Positions 26,421 to 35,779 of a stretch of 64,000 nt of DNA are shown here, in pieces (the stretch's first letter is position 1; every line of letters starts with the position of its first letter). The notes under the pieces were generated by a model. That model was not told the DNA's origin. It was given only the letters and a program-made list of their open reading frames with translations, and ran no database searches. A program made the position numbers and the translations under genes. Source of the stretch: an uncultured Lachnospiraceae bacterium (GTDB lineage Bacteria > Bacillota > Clostridia > Lachnospirales > Lachnospiraceae); NCBI GenBank assembly GCA_910577735.1, contig CAJTOO010000003.1, positions 62,001 through 126,000 on the forward strand. The letters are read 5' to 3'.

Positions 26421-27542
26421 CTCTAAAATCACATGCTTTAAACTAAGATCTTCTTTTCTTAACAATACCACATCTGCTTTCTTACCTGGTGAAATACTGC
26501 CGTACTCATCATAAATGCCCACACTCTTCGCCGGATTGACCGTGGCACATTTCACAGCTGACTCCAGGGGAATCCCCATACGCAGTACCGCTGTCCGCAT
26601 ACAGTCAAGCAGATTGGTGGCGGAACCGGCGATGGTGCCGTCCGCGAGAACTGCCCTGTTGCCGGTGACCTTCACGTCCTGCCCGCCCAGCGTGTATTCT
26701 CCGTCATCAAGTCCTGTGGCACGCATACTGTCACTGATGAAAATGATGCGTCCATCCCCGAATATCTTAAACGTGGTCCGCACAGAGGCCGGATGGATAT
26801 GCACGCCGTCAGTGATTAACTCCACTTCCACTTTCTCTTTGTCAGCCGCCGCACCGATGGGTCCCGGCGCCCTGTGGCTGTAGGGCGGCATGGCATTATA
26901 CAGGTGTGTCATATGACTCGCTCCTGCATCAAAAGCCTGCATGGCCGTATGATAATCAGCGCAGGTATGGGCCAGGGAAATCACCGCCTTATCATGACAT
27001 TTCTCTATCAGCTCCATAGCCCCGTCCACTTCCGGCGCCACATCCAATAATCGTACTCTATTACCGGAAGCCTGGTTGAGCCGTTCAAACATTTCCACAT
27101 CCGGCACATGGATGTAAGCGCCGTTCTGAGCGCCCTTTTTCTCCATGGAAAGGAACGGCCCTTCCATATTGATTCCCTGGAACCTGGCCCTGTTCTCATG
27201 GAAACCTTCCTCTGCATAGGATCTGGCTGTCTGACAGATCAAAAGGAGCATTTCCTCCGAGAGCGTCATGGTAGCCGGCACGATATTGGTCACACCCACC
27301 GACAGTTCGTAAGCCGCCATCTCATCAATGGCCTCCCTGGTTCCGTCGCAGAAATCATATCCCATACAGCCGTGGAAATGGATGTCCGTAAGTCCCGGAA
27401 TGGCATAACAGCCCGCCCCGGAGACTACCTGCCTGTCCGTGACTTTGTCCTCGCTGTCCACGAAACAGCCATCTGCAATATAAATATCTTTTTCTATAAA
27501 AATTCCATCTTCCGTATACACACTGGCATTACGGATAATCAT
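26406..27542 (-). CDS. nagA: N-acetylglucosamine-6-phosphate deacetylase
   Basis: A 378-residue amidohydrolase that removes the acetyl group from GlcNAc-6-phosphate in amino sugar catabolism. Metal and substrate residues are seen in LTDIHFHGCMGYDF, the EGPFLSMEKKGAQNGAYI loop, SLAHTCADY, MTHLYNAMPPYSHR and ISDSMRATGLDDG. Its ATG overlaps the nagB stop by 4 bp (ATGA), so nagB and nagA are coupled. The GH20 hexosaminidase at 2533 could supply its substrate after uptake. Confidence 0.96.
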   Translation of the reverse strand: MIIRNASVYTEDGIFIEKDIYIADGCFVDSEDKVTDRQVVSGAGCYAIPGLTDIHFHGCMGYDFCDGTREAIDEMAAYELSVGVTNIVPATMTLSEEMLLLICQTARSYAEEGFHENRARFQGINMEGPFLSMEKKGAQNGAYIHVPDVEMFERLNQASGNRVRLLDVAPEVDGAMELIEKCHDKAVISLAHTCADYHTAMQAFDAGASHMTHLYNAMPPYSHRAPGPIGAAADKEKVEVELITDGVHIHPASVRTTFKIFGDGRIIFISDSMRATGLDDGEYTLGGQDVKVTGNRAVLADGTIAGSATNLLDCMRTAVLRMGIPLESAVKCATVNPAKSVGIYDEYGSISPGKKADVVLLRKEDLSLKHVILEGGLV

Positions 27543-28270
27543 AGGCGCACCTCCGACAGGGCCGCCTCATCGGCAACCAGTATCACATCCTTATGAAGCT
27601 GCAGCACAGATGCCTGTACCTTAGGCGTAATGGCACCGAAGAATGCCTCTTTCACAATACCCGCCTTATCGGCACCGCTTACCACCATCAGAATCTTTTT
27701 CGCCTGCATAATGGTCTTGATTCCCATGGTATATGCCTGCCTCGGCACTTCCTCCTCAGATGCGAAGAACCGTTTGTTAGCCGCTATGGTGGATTCTGTC
27801 AAATCTACACAATGCGTCTGTGCCTTGAAAACTTCACCCGGCTCATTAAAACCGATATGGCCGTTATGACCCAGCCCCAGAAGCTGTATGTCCACACCGC
27901 CTGCTGCGGCAATGACACGGTCATAATCCTGGCAGGCCTTCTGCGCATCCGGCTCCATGCCGTCCGGCAGAAAAGTCCTCTTTAAGTCAATATTGACTTT
28001 GCTAAACAGATGATCATGCATGAAATAGTAATAACTCTGGTCATTCTCCCTGTTCAGTCCCTTGTACTCATCCAGATTGACCGTCGTCACACCGGAGAAA
28101 TCCAAGTCTCCCTGCTCATACTGCTCCACAAGCCGCGCGTAAGTGCCGATGGGTGTAGAACCGGTAGCCAGACCCAGTACGCAGTCCGGCTTCATGATAA
28201 CCTGTGCCGCAATGATATTAGCTGCCTTTCTGCTCATGTCATTGTAATCTTTTGCTTTGATGATCTTCAT
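27539..28270 (-). CDS. nagB: glucosamine-6-phosphate deaminase
   Basis: A 243-residue NagB that converts glucosamine 6-phosphate to fructose 6-phosphate and ammonia. Conserved motifs include GLATGSTPIGTYARL, VNLDEYKGL, QLLGLGHNGHIGFNEPG (catalytic Asp/His/Glu region) and YTMGIKTIMQAKKI. I choose the ATG at 28270, 6 nt after GGAGG, rather than the preceding GTG at 28273. It is the first gene of nagB-nagA. Confidence 0.96.
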   Translation of the reverse strand: MKIIKAKDYNDMSRKAANIIAAQVIMKPDCVLGLATGSTPIGTYARLVEQYEQGDLDFSGVTTVNLDEYKGLNRENDQSYYYFMHDHLFSKVNIDLKRTFLPDGMEPDAQKACQDYDRVIAAAGGVDIQLLGLGHNGHIGFNEPGEVFKAQTHCVDLTESTIAANKRFFASEEEVPRQAYTMGIKTIMQAKKILMVVSGADKAGIVKEAFFGAITPKVQASVLQLHKDVILVADEAALSEVRL

Positions 28271-28517
28271 CACAATCCTCCTTTTTTCTCTTTATCAGCT
28301 CACCCGCCCAAACCCAAGACCCGTTCAAAACGGAAAGAACGTTATATTTACTGTAAAGATACCATATCGTACCACATAAAGCAAATACAATCCGGATACA
28401 GAAACCACAAAATCCAACTGCCGGCGTTCTTAGTACTGCTGCGCGATTCCCCAGGATGGAATCCTGTTAGTAAGTATACACATACCTGCCAGACCATATG
28501 CGAAAATGCACAAAAAC

Positions 28518-30128
28518 TTAATAATCCAAAGCAGGCACCTCATCCAGATAAGGATCTTGAAAATACACATCCAGATATTCCAGTCTTCCTTCCACATACT
28601 CATAGATATAACTGTCATCCCAATATTCGGTGCCATTAGGCCACAGTCTGTAGTTTCTGTCGTATGCTCCGGAACCGTGCAGATAAGCAAATTCCTCATC
28701 CAGCATTCGAAGCAGCCTTTCCTTGTCCAGAATATCCTCCCGCAGATATTCCCACCGCTTTTGTGTAAGACTGGCAATCTCATCCGGGTAACACCGGAAC
28801 AAAGCCTTCATGTCCGAACTCCACAGATTGGGATCCGTAATCCGTTCCGGTTCATAGATGGTATTGTTAAATTCCAGACCGTAACGCCATACAATTCCCC
28901 ATGTCACATTGCAGTCCCAGGGTATCTTTATCATGGTATAGCCAGGATTTTTCTTACCGCCCCACTCTGCCAGATAAAAGGTGTTCTTGCGCAGATAATT
29001 ATCGTGTCCGTAAGACAGGATGGTAAAGATATTGTGGTCTATGGCATTTTCCATGTTGAGCATGGACCTGGCCTTCTCATAATCGGTGATGCCTTCCTCA
29101 CTGGCAAAGACCTCCAGATACTCCTTTAAGGGAAGCCATTCCCCGCTGTCATATTCCTTGGGATACTTAATACCGTAAGCATTCTCCAGACCATAAGCCC
29201 ATCCCAGGGACTCATCCGGCAGCTCATAGCCGCTGCACTTATACAGGATATCATTCTCAGAACCCTTCAGCGATAACTCTTTCGCATCTATCCTCTCGAT
29301 CAGCCCATATACGCCCAGATAGGTGTCATTACAGAATAACTCCACAAACTCCATGGTGGTGCCATCGTCCTTTTTCACGGAGTTGTCCTTCGCAATATCC
29401 CTCCATATATCATAGGAAAATTTGGTATGAATCAATCCGTCATCGTCATACAGCGCTGCCAGAATCCAATCCTCATCCGTTCTCATGCCAAGCAGAGATA
29501 ACTTTTCATTAAGCACCAGCTTATACCCCTGCTTATCAAATCTTCTGCTGCTGTCCCCCCGGATTGCCACCTGACAAGCAGAATGTAAATATTCCTTTCC
29601 GGGAAATTTCAGATCGCACAGCTGCATCTGTGCCGCTAAGATTTCATCCCCGATATCCGCCCCATTTACCGTGTCAATCATCATCGTGGGCATACCGGTA
29701 AAGACAACCCGATAATCGCACCACGTTTCGTTGTCTTCGTCAACACAATACAAGGAAAAGACATGTCCCTGTTCCAAAGCCTCATCAAAAAGGGCAAAGA
29801 AGTCATCCCCCTGCCAGTAGAGTCGTCCCACATCGCTGCCAATCTGCCCGCTCCAGAAATGGTTCCCCATATTCTGCGTAATGTAATAAATATCGTCCAC
29901 ACAGTCATAAGCAATCTCATGTCCGTTAAAATACAGCGGATAAGATGAGGCTTCCCCCTTCTTCATCCCCTGCGTCAGATTCTCTATTCTGTCAGCAGAC
30001 ATCACCGGAACAGACATCTGCACCATGCCGGCCTTACCGAGAATATGCCCTTTGACCAGCACCAACAGACACCCAATACATAATAGCAACAGTACACATT
30101 CTTTCTTTTTCCTGCTGTTTATCACCAT
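28518..30128 (-). CDS. CotH-type secreted kinase
   Basis: A 536-residue protein with an N-terminal signal anchor (ECVLLLLCIGCLLVLVKG) and a CotH kinase domain. The family hallmark RGDSSRRFDKQGYKLVL (compare RGNSS..KK.YKI in CotH) lies near residue 190, and NTYLGVYGLIERID-type and IPWDCNVTWG segments follow. CotH proteins are atypical protein kinases that modify spore coat proteins in Bacillus, but many secreted relatives act elsewhere. No coat genes are nearby, so the substrate is unknown. AAGGAGA precedes the ATG by about 10 nt. Confidence 0.85.
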   Translation of the reverse strand: MVINSRKKKECVLLLLCIGCLLVLVKGHILGKAGMVQMSVPVMSADRIENLTQGMKKGEASSYPLYFNGHEIAYDCVDDIYYITQNMGNHFWSGQIGSDVGRLYWQGDDFFALFDEALEQGHVFSLYCVDEDNETWCDYRVVFTGMPTMMIDTVNGADIGDEILAAQMQLCDLKFPGKEYLHSACQVAIRGDSSRRFDKQGYKLVLNEKLSLLGMRTDEDWILAALYDDDGLIHTKFSYDIWRDIAKDNSVKKDDGTTMEFVELFCNDTYLGVYGLIERIDAKELSLKGSENDILYKCSGYELPDESLGWAYGLENAYGIKYPKEYDSGEWLPLKEYLEVFASEEGITDYEKARSMLNMENAIDHNIFTILSYGHDNYLRKNTFYLAEWGGKKNPGYTMIKIPWDCNVTWGIVWRYGLEFNNTIYEPERITDPNLWSSDMKALFRCYPDEIASLTQKRWEYLREDILDKERLLRMLDEEFAYLHGSGAYDRNYRLWPNGTEYWDDSYIYEYVEGRLEYLDVYFQDPYLDEVPALDY

Positions 30129-30164
30129 TGTCCAGGTTCTCCTTATCCAAAGCCAGATTGCAGA

Positions 30165-30821
30165 TCAGTCCCATGAAGCCAGGCCAGTAAGCAAGGCGGA
30201 ATATCTCTTTGTCTCATCCCGGATATCCTCCTTCGTGACTCCATAATAAACATACAGTCTGCGGCCCATCTTTTTTAACTCTCTCATGGCTCTTTTATTC
30301 CCACTATAGGAAATACCCAGAATATCCCACAGATAATCCACCTCTATCTCCATTCTTCCGCCTTCTATTATAATCTCATATACATGAAAGTCCATCGTAA
30401 ACTGCTCATCCGGTATTCTGGCTATGGCTTCACTTCTTCTTTTAATCCGGAGAGACATCTCTTCCATGGCCTCTTTTGTAAATACCTCAGGTCTTTTCAT
30501 CTCTTCCAGACCTTCTAACAGCTCCGGCCTGTTCTGTATGATAAGCCCTTCCCTCAGACTGGCCTTCCTCTCCTGATACTGACGGCTTTCTTTCGAAACC
30601 TCTGCTGCGCCATATTCCATTTTCATAAAAGCTGTAACCTGTTTCAATGTATGTGGATTGGGACGAATCTTGACGGCGATTCTCCTTCGTTTCTGACAAT
30701 ATATCCAATTCTTTATCCGCACCTTCAAGGGCCTCTTCCCTGTTCTGCCCGCAATAAAAATACTGGTAGGGCCATCAGCTCCGCCTATGATACTGATGAC
30801 ACTTTTGTCGTTTTTCTTCAT
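30165..30821 (-). CDS. hypothetical protein with OadB-like GGADGPTSIF motif
   Basis: The 218-residue protein opens with VISIIGGADGPTSIFIAGR. That motif is found in the beta subunit of sodium-pumping decarboxylases (OadB), but the protein has no membrane helices, so it cannot be that subunit. The rest is charged and mostly helical, with segments such as QFTMDFHVYEIIIEGGRMEIE. I do not know its role. A near-copy of the repeated palindrome (30796-30811, one arm mismatch) encodes the NDKSVI residues just before the motif. AAAGGGG precedes the ATG. It lies 36 bp upstream of the CotH gene and may be cotranscribed with it. Confidence 0.7.
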   Translation of the reverse strand: MKKNDKSVISIIGGADGPTSIFIAGRTGKRPLKVRIKNWIYCQKRRRIAVKIRPNPHTLKQVTAFMKMEYGAAEVSKESRQYQERKASLREGLIIQNRPELLEGLEEMKRPEVFTKEAMEEMSLRIKRRSEAIARIPDEQFTMDFHVYEIIIEGGRMEIEVDYLWDILGISYSGNKRAMRELKKMGRRLYVYYGVTKEDIRDETKRYSALLTGLASWD

Positions 30822-31029
30822 GGAAACTGCACCCCTTTTTCCTGCATCGTAAGTCCTGCCACATACGAGTGCCAGACTCCACTCTCTATTCTAACAACAA
30901 TCTGTCAGACTGGCAATGTTGTTATCCTTATCCTTTGTGCTATAATGAGATATCAGACAGGCGTCTGGAGAAATACAGCTATCAGTTTCAAAATAATCAT
31001 TGAAATCAGCCAAAGGAGGAAAACCAGAC

Positions 31030-31296
31030 ATGGCAAGACGAGAATCTTTATCGCAGATTAAACTTTCAGATACACAGAAAGAAAAACTGAATGCCGAAAT
31101 CAAGGCATTTTATCTGGATGAGCGGGGCGAAGAAATCGGACTGATCGAACAGATGCAGCTGCTTGCACTGTTTGAACAGAAAATGGCACCGATCATTTAC
31201 AATAGAGCGCTTGACGATGCCAAAAGATGGTTTACCCAGATGATGGATAATATGGATTCCGATTTCTACACCCTGTATAAAGAAGAAGATTCATAA
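31030..31296 (+). CDS. DUF2164-like protein
   Basis: An 88-residue soluble protein. The segments FYLDERGEEIGLIEQMQLLALFE and MDSDFYTLYKEED match the DUF2164 family as I know it. No function is established. AAAGGAGG precedes the ATG at 31030; an upstream ATG at 31000 has no ribosome-binding site. It is divergent from the OadB-motif gene and converges on the esterase/GH43 gene, ending 15 bp from that gene's stop. Confidence 0.75.
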   Translation: MARRESLSQIKLSDTQKEKLNAEIKAFYLDERGEEIGLIEQMQLLALFEQKMAPIIYNRALDDAKRWFTQMMDNMDSDFYTLYKEEDS

Positions 31297-31311
31297 TGCC
31301 AAAGCAGGACT

Positions 31312-34300
31312 TTACTGCCGCTCTCCTGTCATGAGGGTAAAGGATAGCAAGCTTGCAATGCCTTCTCCGCGATAGGTCAGGTAAAGGGACTGGATTCCGT
31401 CAGGAATGTGCACAGGAGCACTGTACTCTTCCCAAACATTGGAATACTGAATGGGAATCCTGGCCAGTGCCTCGCCGTCCCAGGCTGTGCGCACCTCAAA
31501 GAGACCGCCTGCATAGCCGCGGGTCTTAATCCCAATCCGAGTCACGTTCTTACAGTCAAAATATTTGAATCCCGCCGTGGCAGAATCTTTCATATTCCCA
31601 ATATATCCCGGCTCCTTGTCCCCATCCCTGCCATCCTGCATGATTTTAGGGAAACGGTCATCCCCCACATAGACAGACTCCGTATCCGTAAAGAGATGAC
31701 AGGCCAGGCAGGCCCCATATTCTCCCTCTCCTTGCAGCGGGCCGCCGTTTAAACCGCAGGAAGTCATTTCCACCTGTCTGATGCTTCCGTCCCCCGCTAT
31801 CTCAATCTTTTCCGCACAGCCCTGTCTGCTGTACCAGGTGCCATTGGTATGACGATGATAGAAAATATACCAGGCTTGTCCGATCTGCACGATGCTTCCA
31901 TGATTATTCGCCCCGTACGCCATGGGCCTATTGGCCGGTTTATAGGTATCTATATGCAGATCGCAGTTGCTGACAATGACACCGCCGTAAACAAAATCCC
32001 TGTCCGGTTTCTTGCTTACCGCATAACACAACTCATGCATCACAACAGAGGAGTAAATGAAATAGTAATCCGTTCCCACCTTACGAATGGAAGCCGCCTC
32101 GAAATATTCATGCCCCTCAAAGCCGGAACCGGTGCTGTACTCACACCCCGGCACTACAAGCTTTGGATCTTCTTCTATGGTCATCATATCCGGCCCCAGA
32201 ACGGTCACAAACGCACCAATCCTGGATTTATCGCCTCTGGGACAGAATCCCGTATAGAGATAGGTCCTGCCGCCTTCCGTCAGCACACCCGGGTCAAACT
32301 GGGGCTGATCGCCTTCCTTGTCCCCAAGACGGGTCCCGTCCTGATAATGCACATAGCCGTAAAACGTAAATTCGCCCGACGGCGTATCACTAACAGCCAC
32401 CGACACCACCGATACATGATCCAGCACATAATACAGATAATATCTGCCATCCGGCCCCACCGTAACATCCGGCGCGTACAGACACATCTTTCCCTCCGTA
32501 TTGAGCGGGTCCGCCGTCTTTGGATAAATGACACCCTCATAACGCCAGTTCCCCAGATTGTCTGTCGGCGCTGACCAGCATACATAGTCACCCAGGCAGA
32601 ATACATGCCCGTTATAAAAGTCATGGGACCCATAGACATACACCCTGTCGCCAAACACATATGGCTCGCCGTCCGGAATATATTCCCAGGATGGCAGATA
32701 AGGATTGTATGCCTGTTTCCGAAACACTGTCTGTAAGAACTGCACCGCACATCTCCTCCAAAAGTTCCAGTCATGCCTGCCTGCGGCAAAGAAGTCCCTA
32801 ACCGGCACGCCCCGGCTCTTTACCGCTTCCACATTGGCAGCTGTTTTATCATAAAATTGATCCTGTATGCCGCAGGCCACAAACAAAAGATCCATCTCCT
32901 CCCGGAACCGATCCTCATGATACAGAAGGCTTCTATAGTCTTCCTCCTCATCTGCAATCACAAACCCGCCGCTGAAAATGCCCAGAGAAGCAAACAGGTC
33001 TGTATGATGCAGGGCAATCTTCTGTGCCTGCATACCTCCCATGGAAAGCCCCGCCATGGCTCTGTATCTTTTATCTGTCAATGTGGCATACTGCCTGTCT
33101 ATGTAAGGAATACAGTCCTGCACCAGTTCCTCCTCAAAGGAACCCACCGCCGGGTGGCTTGTGCCGTCTGCCCGAAAGGCATATCCTGTATTCATCACAA
33201 TGATCATTTCTCTCATCCGGCCTTCCGCAAGCAGATTATCCGCTATATTGGCAATCTTCCCCTGCCGGAACCACCCAATCTCATTCTCTCCCCCGCCATG
33301 CTGCAGGTAGAGTACCGGATACCTTTTGCTGCCAAGGGCATCATACCCCGGCGGCGTATATACATAACACAGTTTCTGCCTGTGGGACTGGGAAGAGAGG
33401 TAATAATTCATGTGCACCAGTCCATGGGGCACATCCCGCAGCTCATGATATGCCAGTGCCGGGTCAGGCACATCCAGATAATTAATGGCCTGAAAGCAGC
33501 CGTAGCCCACCGGTGCCTGCACATGCAGCACTCTCGTCCCATTCACGCTGAAAGTAACATAGTGAAATCCCGGCTCCACATCTTCCATCACACCGCACCA
33601 ATAGCCCTGACGCTGTAAATCCTTTTGCAGGGTAATACGGCCGCAGTCAAACACATCTGCCTCGACCCGCACTGCCCCGGGTGCATACATGGAAATCTTC
33701 ACACATCCTTCGCCCAAACAGATAAATCCTGGCTGCTCCTCGATATAACGCCCTGCCGGTCTGCCCTGCTCATCGGTATCAAAACAGACCTGCTTATATA
33801 CAGGATTAAAAAATAACATCTGTTCTTCACAACTCTGCCTGCGCAGCTGCTCCTCTGAGATTCCTCCCCTGTCCGCAGCCAGCCCTTTTTCATCCCGTAT
33901 TGTATTTTTATCTGTATCTTCCTTCCACCGGCCATTCATTCTCAACAGAACATCCTTTTTCTTCGTCCATCCAAAAAGCGCCTGTACAAAGTCCGCCAGA
34001 CTCTTTCTCCAGACCATCCATTCATGATAGCCCTCATAAATCCTGCTGATCACAGGCACCTCTGCCTGTTGCAGCCTGACCGTATGATCCTTCTGCTTCT
34101 CTCTGATTTCCTTTTCCTCGCTTCCGCAGGAAAGAAAGACCAGATAAGGCCTGTCCGCTTCTGCCTGAACCACCCCGTCCAATGGTTCCATGTTCACCCC
34201 GGAAAAGACCCCAAGCGCGCCGAACATATCCGGATGTTTCATCATAGTGAGTGCAGACTGTGCAGATCCAAGAGAAAGCCCGGCAATGGCGCGGCAGTCT

Positions 34301-35100
34301 CTTCCCTGCCTGATCCGAAACCGGTTTTCCACACAGGGAATCACATCTTCCGTCAGCTCTCTGTCAAAATCTCCCGGATAAAATATCGGATCTTCTCCGG
34401 GCGCAAAAGCATAGCCGCAGACCATAACCACGATCATCTCTTCACATAGCCCGTCCGCAAGCAGATTATCCATGATAAAGTTCAATTTTCCCTGCCAGAT
34501 CCATCCAGTCTCGCTCTCTCCTACCCCATGCAAAAGATAAAGTACCGGATAAAGCTTCCCTGCATTCTTCCGTTCTTCATAGCCTGGAGGCATATATACA
34601 TAGCTTTCCTTCAGATGACCGTTGACACTGGATACATATTTACAGATACTGACCGTTCCATGGGCAACCGGTCTGATATAAAAGAAATCATCCTCTTTCT
34701 CCGGCACCTCAAAAGTATTGATTGCACGAAAACATCCGTAAGAAATACCCGCCTTCGGTATGCAGACCTGCACGTCATCCACAAACCAATGATAATAATA
34801 CATGCCGCAATGGAATTTCTTCTGCCCTGTAAAACCGCCCTTTCCGTCCGCTTCCAAGGCAAACCGCCCGGTTCCGGCAAACCCGCCCAGGCCGCCGATC
34901 TCCACTTTTTGTGCATCAGGCGCATATAAATAGAAGGTTACAAGACCATCCTCTCCCACCCTGACGTTTGGTATCTCATCATGATAAGCCACCCTTACGA
35001 ACTCCGAATCCCCAGGCTCCACGGAAAGCTCGGCATACTTGTGAATGGGATCAAAAAAGTCCGGATGGAGTGTCAACGCCTGATTACATGCCTCATACAT
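31312..35100 (-). CDS. double CE1-like esterase fused to a GH43 glycosidase
   Basis: This 1,262-residue protein has no signal peptide. In order: a CBM48-like beta domain, an esterase with nucleophile elbow GLSLG (Ser near 275) and His in GYHEWMVW, a second CBM48-like domain, an esterase with GLSMG (near 685) and His in GRHDWNFW, then a GH43 domain from about residue 803 (VYVYGSHDFYNGHV, APDVTVGPDGRYYLYY, HEYFEAASIRKV) and a C-terminal beta domain. It would remove feruloyl or acetyl esters and arabinose or xylose from oligosaccharides, probably inside the cell after uptake. The start is supported by AAAGGT; the gene begins 5 bp after the upstream gene's stop. Confidence 0.87.
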   Translation of the reverse strand: MYEACNQALTLHPDFFDPIHKYAELSVEPGDSEFVRVAYHDEIPNVRVGEDGLVTFYLYAPDAQKVEIGGLGGFAGTGRFALEADGKGGFTGQKKFHCGMYYYHWFVDDVQVCIPKAGISYGCFRAINTFEVPEKEDDFFYIRPVAHGTVSICKYVSSVNGHLKESYVYMPPGYEERKNAGKLYPVLYLLHGVGESETGWIWQGKLNFIMDNLLADGLCEEMIVVMVCGYAFAPGEDPIFYPGDFDRELTEDVIPCVENRFRIRQGRDCRAIAGLSLGSAQSALTMMKHPDMFGALGVFSGVNMEPLDGVVQAEADRPYLVFLSCGSEEKEIREKQKDHTVRLQQAEVPVISRIYEGYHEWMVWRKSLADFVQALFGWTKKKDVLLRMNGRWKEDTDKNTIRDEKGLAADRGGISEEQLRRQSCEEQMLFFNPVYKQVCFDTDEQGRPAGRYIEEQPGFICLGEGCVKISMYAPGAVRVEADVFDCGRITLQKDLQRQGYWCGVMEDVEPGFHYVTFSVNGTRVLHVQAPVGYGCFQAINYLDVPDPALAYHELRDVPHGLVHMNYYLSSQSHRQKLCYVYTPPGYDALGSKRYPVLYLQHGGGENEIGWFRQGKIANIADNLLAEGRMREMIIVMNTGYAFRADGTSHPAVGSFEEELVQDCIPYIDRQYATLTDKRYRAMAGLSMGGMQAQKIALHHTDLFASLGIFSGGFVIADEEEDYRSLLYHEDRFREEMDLLFVACGIQDQFYDKTAANVEAVKSRGVPVRDFFAAGRHDWNFWRRCAVQFLQTVFRKQAYNPYLPSWEYIPDGEPYVFGDRVYVYGSHDFYNGHVFCLGDYVCWSAPTDNLGNWRYEGVIYPKTADPLNTEGKMCLYAPDVTVGPDGRYYLYYVLDHVSVVSVAVSDTPSGEFTFYGYVHYQDGTRLGDKEGDQPQFDPGVLTEGGRTYLYTGFCPRGDKSRIGAFVTVLGPDMMTIEEDPKLVVPGCEYSTGSGFEGHEYFEAASIRKVGTDYYFIYSSVVMHELCYAVSKKPDRDFVYGGVIVSNCDLHIDTYKPANRPMAYGANNHGSIVQIGQAWYIFYHRHTNGTWYSRQGCAEKIEIAGDGSIRQVEMTSCGLNGGPLQGEGEYGACLACHLFTDTESVYVGDDRFPKIMQDGRDGDKEPGYIGNMKDSATAGFKYFDCKNVTRIGIKTRGYAGGLFEVRTAWDGEALARIPIQYSNVWEEYSAPVHIPDGIQSLYLTYRGEGIASLLSFTLMTGERQ

Positions 35101-35105
35101 AGTGA

Positions 35106-35588
35106 TTACCTTTCCTTTTTGATGCGTTCCAGTTCTTCCTCAATCGCCTGTATCTTCCTGTCAGTCTCCTCAATCCGGAGAGTCTCTCTGTCTTCTTCCG
35201 ACAAAGAAGCATGTCTGCCGGCAAAAAGAATCCTCGCAACCAGCCCCGCTCCGCCAAAAATAAGCACCAAAATCAGGGCCCATTCATAGAGTGTCACATG
35301 CATCAGGCGAATATCCGTGGTCATAATGACCGCCAGAATAACAACCAATATGCTGGCCGCAGTAAATAACTTGGAAGCTATATTGCCTTCCGTCACAAAC
35401 ATCCACACCACTCCTATGATGAAGGGTACCATGATAAGCCCGTTCCCCATATGAATGCCGCCGATTCGAAAACCATATCCAAAGAATCCGGAAGTGACCA
35501 TCACCTTTTGTGAAAAGACAAACAATCCGGCAATCAGCATTGCCAACCCTGCTAAAAACTGTAATAATTCATTTCCCGCTTTCTTCAT
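35106..35588 (-). CDS. membrane protein with C-terminal coiled coil, unknown function
   Basis: A 160-residue protein with four hydrophobic segments (for example FLAGLAMLIAGLFVF and LILVLIFGGAGLVARILF) and a charged C-terminal helix, IEETDRKIQAIEEELERIK, that looks like a coiled coil. I recognise no family. GGGGAGAGG precedes the ATG at 35588; the upstream GTG at 35603 is less likely because it lies inside that site. It is probably cotranscribed with the esterase/GH43 gene. Confidence 0.75.
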   Translation of the reverse strand: MKKAGNELLQFLAGLAMLIAGLFVFSQKVMVTSGFFGYGFRIGGIHMGNGLIMVPFIIGVVWMFVTEGNIASKLFTAASILVVILAVIMTTDIRLMHVTLYEWALILVLIFGGAGLVARILFAGRHASLSEEDRETLRIEETDRKIQAIEEELERIKKER

Positions 35589-35717
35589 TTTACCTCTCCC
35601 CACATTCGCTGCATTTCTTCAGATGACCAAAGACGTTTCTTTATTTCCCCATTTCATCTTACCGTATCCATCCGCTCAGTGCAATCAAATTTGTTGCTTT
35701 TCCTACAGCAAACAACC

Positions 35718-35745
35718 TTGACAAATTTTTGTAAACTACTACAAT
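35718..35745 (+). promoter_or_regulatory. sigma-A promoter of the PTS IIC-like gene
   Basis: TTGACA (35718-35723) and TACAAT (35740-35745) are 16 bp apart, 35 bp before the ATG at 35780. The -35 is a perfect match and the -10 matches at five of six positions. Confidence 0.75.
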
Positions 35746-35779
35746 ATGAGAAAATGTCAGAAAGGAACCTTTACCAATC

